A stretch of 64,000 bases of DNA, taken from the NCBI GenBank assembly GCA_040289475.1, contig PSLF01000010.1, positions 1 through 64,000 of the forward strand. The letters run 5' to 3'. Shown here piece after piece: positions 61,081-64,000 of the stretch. Every line of letters starts with the position of its first letter. The first letter of the stretch is position 1. Source of the stretch: Acidimicrobiia bacterium. GTDB lineage: Bacteria > Actinomycetota > Acidimicrobiia > ATN3 > PSLF01. The position numbers were made by a program, and so were the translations under genes. Below the pieces are notes generated by a model. It worked only from the letters and a program-made list of their open reading frames with translations, had not been told where the DNA came from and searched no databases.

Positions 61081-64000
61081 ATGCATAGGGCACGCATACG
61101 AGTTCTGCCATCAAAAAAGTTTCCTTGGCCCAACTCCCGGGCTCGGACAAGTGCAGTGTTGATTTGCCTCATAGCCGTTCTCAGCTACCAGGCTCCAGCA
61201 GGCGCCGTGTTTCCTTGGCCCCCCAAGCCCCCGACCGTGAGCAATCCTTGGCGCTACGAGGATTATCTCTTCAGCTCGACACCCCCGTCCGAATTCAATC
61301 CCGCCAATTTCAGACAGTCCGGAGCGCAGTCGAGCAATCCGGCTTTACAGGGGTCACCCCAAGAGCTTCATGGAGTAATCGGTCCTAGCGTAGACAAAGC
61401 ATGGAAGATTACGACCGGCCGCCCCGACGTGGTTACAGCAGTGCTTGACGACGGCATTTTGTGGCGAAATCAGACAACAATGAGCGATCTCGCAGCCAAG
61501 GTGAAACTAAACGAGGGGGAGCTGCCGGTGCCTAGGCCATCCACGCCTCCCCCGGATCCTTCCCATCCCTACGACAAAAACGGGGATGGCGTCTTTAACT
61601 TGCGTGACTACTGTTCGAATTTGGGACCCCCTCCAAACTGCGAGGATACTCGGGTTACCGACCGCAACGGCAACTCGATGATCGATCCCGAGGATCTTAT
61701 CCTCGCGTTTTCCGACGGTGTAGATAACGACGGCAACGGATACGTAGACGACATAGCAGGCTGGGATGCGTTTCAAAACGACAACGATCCCTTCGACAAT
61801 GTCAGCTTCGGGCATGGATCGGGACGAGCTCGCGAGGCGGTTGCCGAAGCTAACAACGGAAATGACGTGGGCAACTGCCCCAACTGCATGTTTATCCCCG
61901 TTAGGGTTGGCGACAGCTTCATTGTCTCGGGGAACAACTTTGCCAAGGGCGTTGCCTACGCGGTGGACGCAGGGGCCAACATAATTCAGGGCGCTTTGGG
62001 CGCACTCACAACATCCACATTCGGTCAAAAAGCGGTGGACTACGCTTACTCCAAAGGCATTCCCGTAATTTTGGCGATGGGAGACGAGGAGTACTTCCAC
62101 CACAACATGCCCCAGGGGTACGAACGAACCATTGGGGTAAACGCGGTGAGAAATCCCACTACTGCCGATTTCCCCGAGGGCTACCTCTACATGTCGCAGT
62201 GCACCAACTACGGGGGGCAAGTGCTCGTCACCGTTCCCACAACCGAATGCTCGTCGGGAGCCACAGGCAACATGGGGGGTATCGTGGGTCTGGCTATCTC
62301 GGCAGCCAAGAACCGAGTGGCTCAAGGCCGTCTCACGACCTACAAAAGAGACGATGGCACATTGGCTCCATATCCGTTATCGGCAAACGAGGTTGCTCAA
62401 CTGCTTCGAGCTGGAGCCGATGACATCGATTTCTCGACACCCCGAGGATCTGACCCGGCCAACAACTTCTCTCTGCCACCTGCAATGGGATTTATAACTT
62501 CAGAAAGGTGGCACACGGTCCAGGGGTGGGATATGTACTCGGGATACGGAAGAGTCAACGCCTATCGGACCGTAGAACTTGTCTCCGACTCGACAACTGC
62601 TATGCCTAAGATTCCGCCAGAGGCCGAAATTACCTCACCCCTCTGGTTCGAAACATTGCCAGCCTCGGGCATCATCCAGATCTCGGGAAGAGCTGCTGCC
62701 AACCGAGCATCCAATTTCAATTGGGTACTCGAGTGGGCCCCTGGCCCACAGCCACCGGATTATCCGGCATCGGACTCCTGGACTCAGATTGCTTCTGGAT
62801 CTTCGAATCAGGCTGTGACTGGGGTTCTGGGAAGTCTTGACATGTCTACGGTAGCGGCCGCGCTTGGAGGCGCTTCGGGACCTCCCACGACACCTCAAGG
62901 ATTGCCGGACCCAAACAAGTTCACCTTCCGCATAAGACTCAGAGTCACCGACAACTTCGGAAACAAAGGGGAGTTTCAAAAGCATGCGTTTGTCCACCAA
63001 GACTCACAACTTTTGCCCGGTTTTCCGTACAGACTGGGGCCAGGAGGCGAACAGAGTCCGACATTTGCAGACCTAGACGGTGACGGAAAAGACGATCTGA
63101 TCCTTGCAGACTCGGACGGAAAGCTACATGCCTTCCGGCCGGACATGACGGAACTTCCCGGCTGGCCAGTTACTGCAGACGCCATCCCGCTTCCTAGTTC
63201 TGCCGTGGCGTACACGAGCGGCGCTCTGCCTTCGACCGTTTACGCAGAATTCGCCTCTGGATCTCCGGCTGTTGGAGACCTCGAAGGTGACGGTATTCCG
63301 GAGGTCGTAGTAGCCGATTTCGAGGGAAAGGTCTACGTTTTCGAGCCGAATGGGTCTAGAAAAGCAGGTTTTCCTGTCCAGACAAACCGAACGTACTCTT
63401 CCGATGCCGTGAGAAACGCCGACAACAGAGTTCACTGGTCGATCACGGCCAACCCGATCCTGGGCGATCTTAACAAAGACTCAAAGCTAGAGATCATAGT
63501 TGGAGCTAACGACCGGCATGTCTATGTCTGGCAACACGACGCGACTCTTCTACCTGGATGGCCCGTCCTCGTGCGAGATCCCGCTAAGGTCCAATCTGTC
63601 GACCCGATCAATCACAAGATCACATTCAAGCCTGGAGCAGGACAACGGATAGGATCCAAGATCATCGTACCTCCCTCGCTTGGAGACCTTGACGGAGATG
63701 GCGTCTTGGAGGTCTTGGTCGGTGTGAACGAGGAGTACGCCGAGACGCCCAATATCCCCGGATTCACACCTCTACCCGGCATAGAGCCCGGCAACGGCAG
63801 AGCGTACGCCATCAAGGCTACAGGTCTAGCCTCCCCAGGCGTCCCACCCGGCTCGGCTCTACACCCGAACGCATTTATGCCAGGTTGGCCTGTAAAGGTC
63901 CCCCTCCTCGCGCTCGGCATGCTCCCTTCTGTAGCGACAGGCATCAATGGGCCGCCGGTAGCAGCTGACATCGACGGAGACGGCAAAGACGAGGTAGCAG
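61081..64000 (+). CDS. Subtilase-like exported protein with FG-GAP repeats (partial, cut by window end)
   Basis: Open from ATG 61081 to the window end (at least 973 residues). A signal sequence (SAVLICLIAVLSYQAPAGA) is followed by a subtilisin-type (S8) domain with calcium loops (DNDGNGYVDDIAGWD). Catalytic positions: D123 in LDDG and H245 in GHGSG are kept, but the oxyanion Asn is D335 (AMGDEE) and the Ser is T395 (SGATGN instead of SGTSM). After about residue 500 come a beta domain and FG-GAP/VCBS repeats (FADLDGDGKDDLI, VGDLEGDGIPEVVV, LGDLDGDGVLEVLV). Probably surface or secreted and perhaps not a working protease. The C terminus is not seen. Confidence 0.85.
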   Translation, partial: MHRARIRVLPSKKFPWPNSRARTSAVLICLIAVLSYQAPAGAVFPWPPKPPTVSNPWRYEDYLFSSTPPSEFNPANFRQSGAQSSNPALQGSPQELHGVIGPSVDKAWKITTGRPDVVTAVLDDGILWRNQTTMSDLAAKVKLNEGELPVPRPSTPPPDPSHPYDKNGDGVFNLRDYCSNLGPPPNCEDTRVTDRNGNSMIDPEDLILAFSDGVDNDGNGYVDDIAGWDAFQNDNDPFDNVSFGHGSGRAREAVAEANNGNDVGNCPNCMFIPVRVGDSFIVSGNNFAKGVAYAVDAGANIIQGALGALTTSTFGQKAVDYAYSKGIPVILAMGDEEYFHHNMPQGYERTIGVNAVRNPTTADFPEGYLYMSQCTNYGGQVLVTVPTTECSSGATGNMGGIVGLAISAAKNRVAQGRLTTYKRDDGTLAPYPLSANEVAQLLRAGADDIDFSTPRGSDPANNFSLPPAMGFITSERWHTVQGWDMYSGYGRVNAYRTVELVSDSTTAMPKIPPEAEITSPLWFETLPASGIIQISGRAAANRASNFNWVLEWAPGPQPPDYPASDSWTQIASGSSNQAVTGVLGSLDMSTVAAALGGASGPPTTPQGLPDPNKFTFRIRLRVTDNFGNKGEFQKHAFVHQDSQLLPGFPYRLGPGGEQSPTFADLDGDGKDDLILADSDGKLHAFRPDMTELPGWPVTADAIPLPSSAVAYTSGALPSTVYAEFASGSPAVGDLEGDGIPEVVVADFEGKVYVFEPNGSRKAGFPVQTNRTYSSDAVRNADNRVHWSITANPILGDLNKDSKLEIIVGANDRHVYVWQHDATLLPGWPVLVRDPAKVQSVDPINHKITFKPGAGQRIGSKIIVPPSLGDLDGDGVLEVLVGVNEEYAETPNIPGFTPLPGIEPGNGRAYAIKATGLASPGVPPGSALHPNAFMPGWPVKVPLLALGMLPSVATGINGPPVAADIDGDGKDEVA

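Overview
The window looks like a chromosomal segment of an Actinomycetota (actinobacterial) bacterium of moderate GC. The evidence is gene order: ruvC-ruvA-ruvB, yebC, pdxT-pdxS, and a phosphatidylinositol-mannoside-type block (CDP-alcohol phosphatidyltransferase, PatA-like acyltransferase, PimA-like glycosyltransferase) near a HIT protein and thrS. This arrangement is typical of the phylum. TTG and GTG starts are frequent. I cannot fix the class from sequence alone. No prophage, IS element, CRISPR array or rRNA was seen. One tRNA (Val, CAC) is present.

Layout. 0-5 kb (minus): Holliday-junction resolution (ruvBAC), yebC, and PLP synthase (pdxT, pdxS). 5-10.6 kb (minus): HtpX-like protease, LemA protein, an inositol-phosphatase-like enzyme and the lipid/PIM block. 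10.7-16 kb: an EF-G-like GTPase, an MMPL exporter and a divergent MarR regulator sharing a palindrome. 16-19 kb (minus): membrane protein, HIT hydrolase, thrS. 19-26 kb: an ASPIC/FG-GAP lipoprotein, a His-rich membrane protein, a zinc alcohol dehydrogenase and a three-gene operon (LLM flavin oxidoreductase, alpha/beta hydrolase, CMD protein) behind a clear promoter/operator. 26-31 kb: acyl-CoA ligase, then a membrane protein and a Ser/Thr kinase that appear to share a sensor module. 31-35 kb: Pro/Thr-rich anchored proteins, an ABC-2 exporter pair and a small winged-helix protein.

35-41.7 kb holds the most interesting locus. A cobalamin riboswitch (minus strand) leads two surface protein genes: a prenyltransferase-like alpha/alpha-barrel protein and a DUF4430-like beta-domain protein anchored by a C-terminal helix. 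Together they look like a split, bacterial version of the two domains of animal transcobalamin/intrinsic factor. Divergent from them is an ECF transporter whose T component and both ATPases are fused into one 936-residue protein, followed by a membrane S component. I infer a surface-capture plus import system for corrinoids.

41.7-55.7 kb: FAH-family hydrolase with an internally deleted LLM pseudogene, a tandem-HTH protein, two alpha/beta hydrolases (one without a nucleophile), thiolase, a ferritin-VIT fusion, an operon of alpha/beta hydrolase, membrane Mur ligase and D-Ala-D-Ala-ligase-like protein, a BCP peroxiredoxin, a type-B carboxylesterase and a NYN nuclease-like protein. 55.7-60.4 kb (minus): a thiamine operon thiE-thiO-thiS-thiG-thiE2-thiD, with an unusual thiS and a probable CTG start for thiG. 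From 61.1 kb to the edge: a large exported subtilase-like protein with substituted catalytic residues and FG-GAP repeats, cut by the window end.
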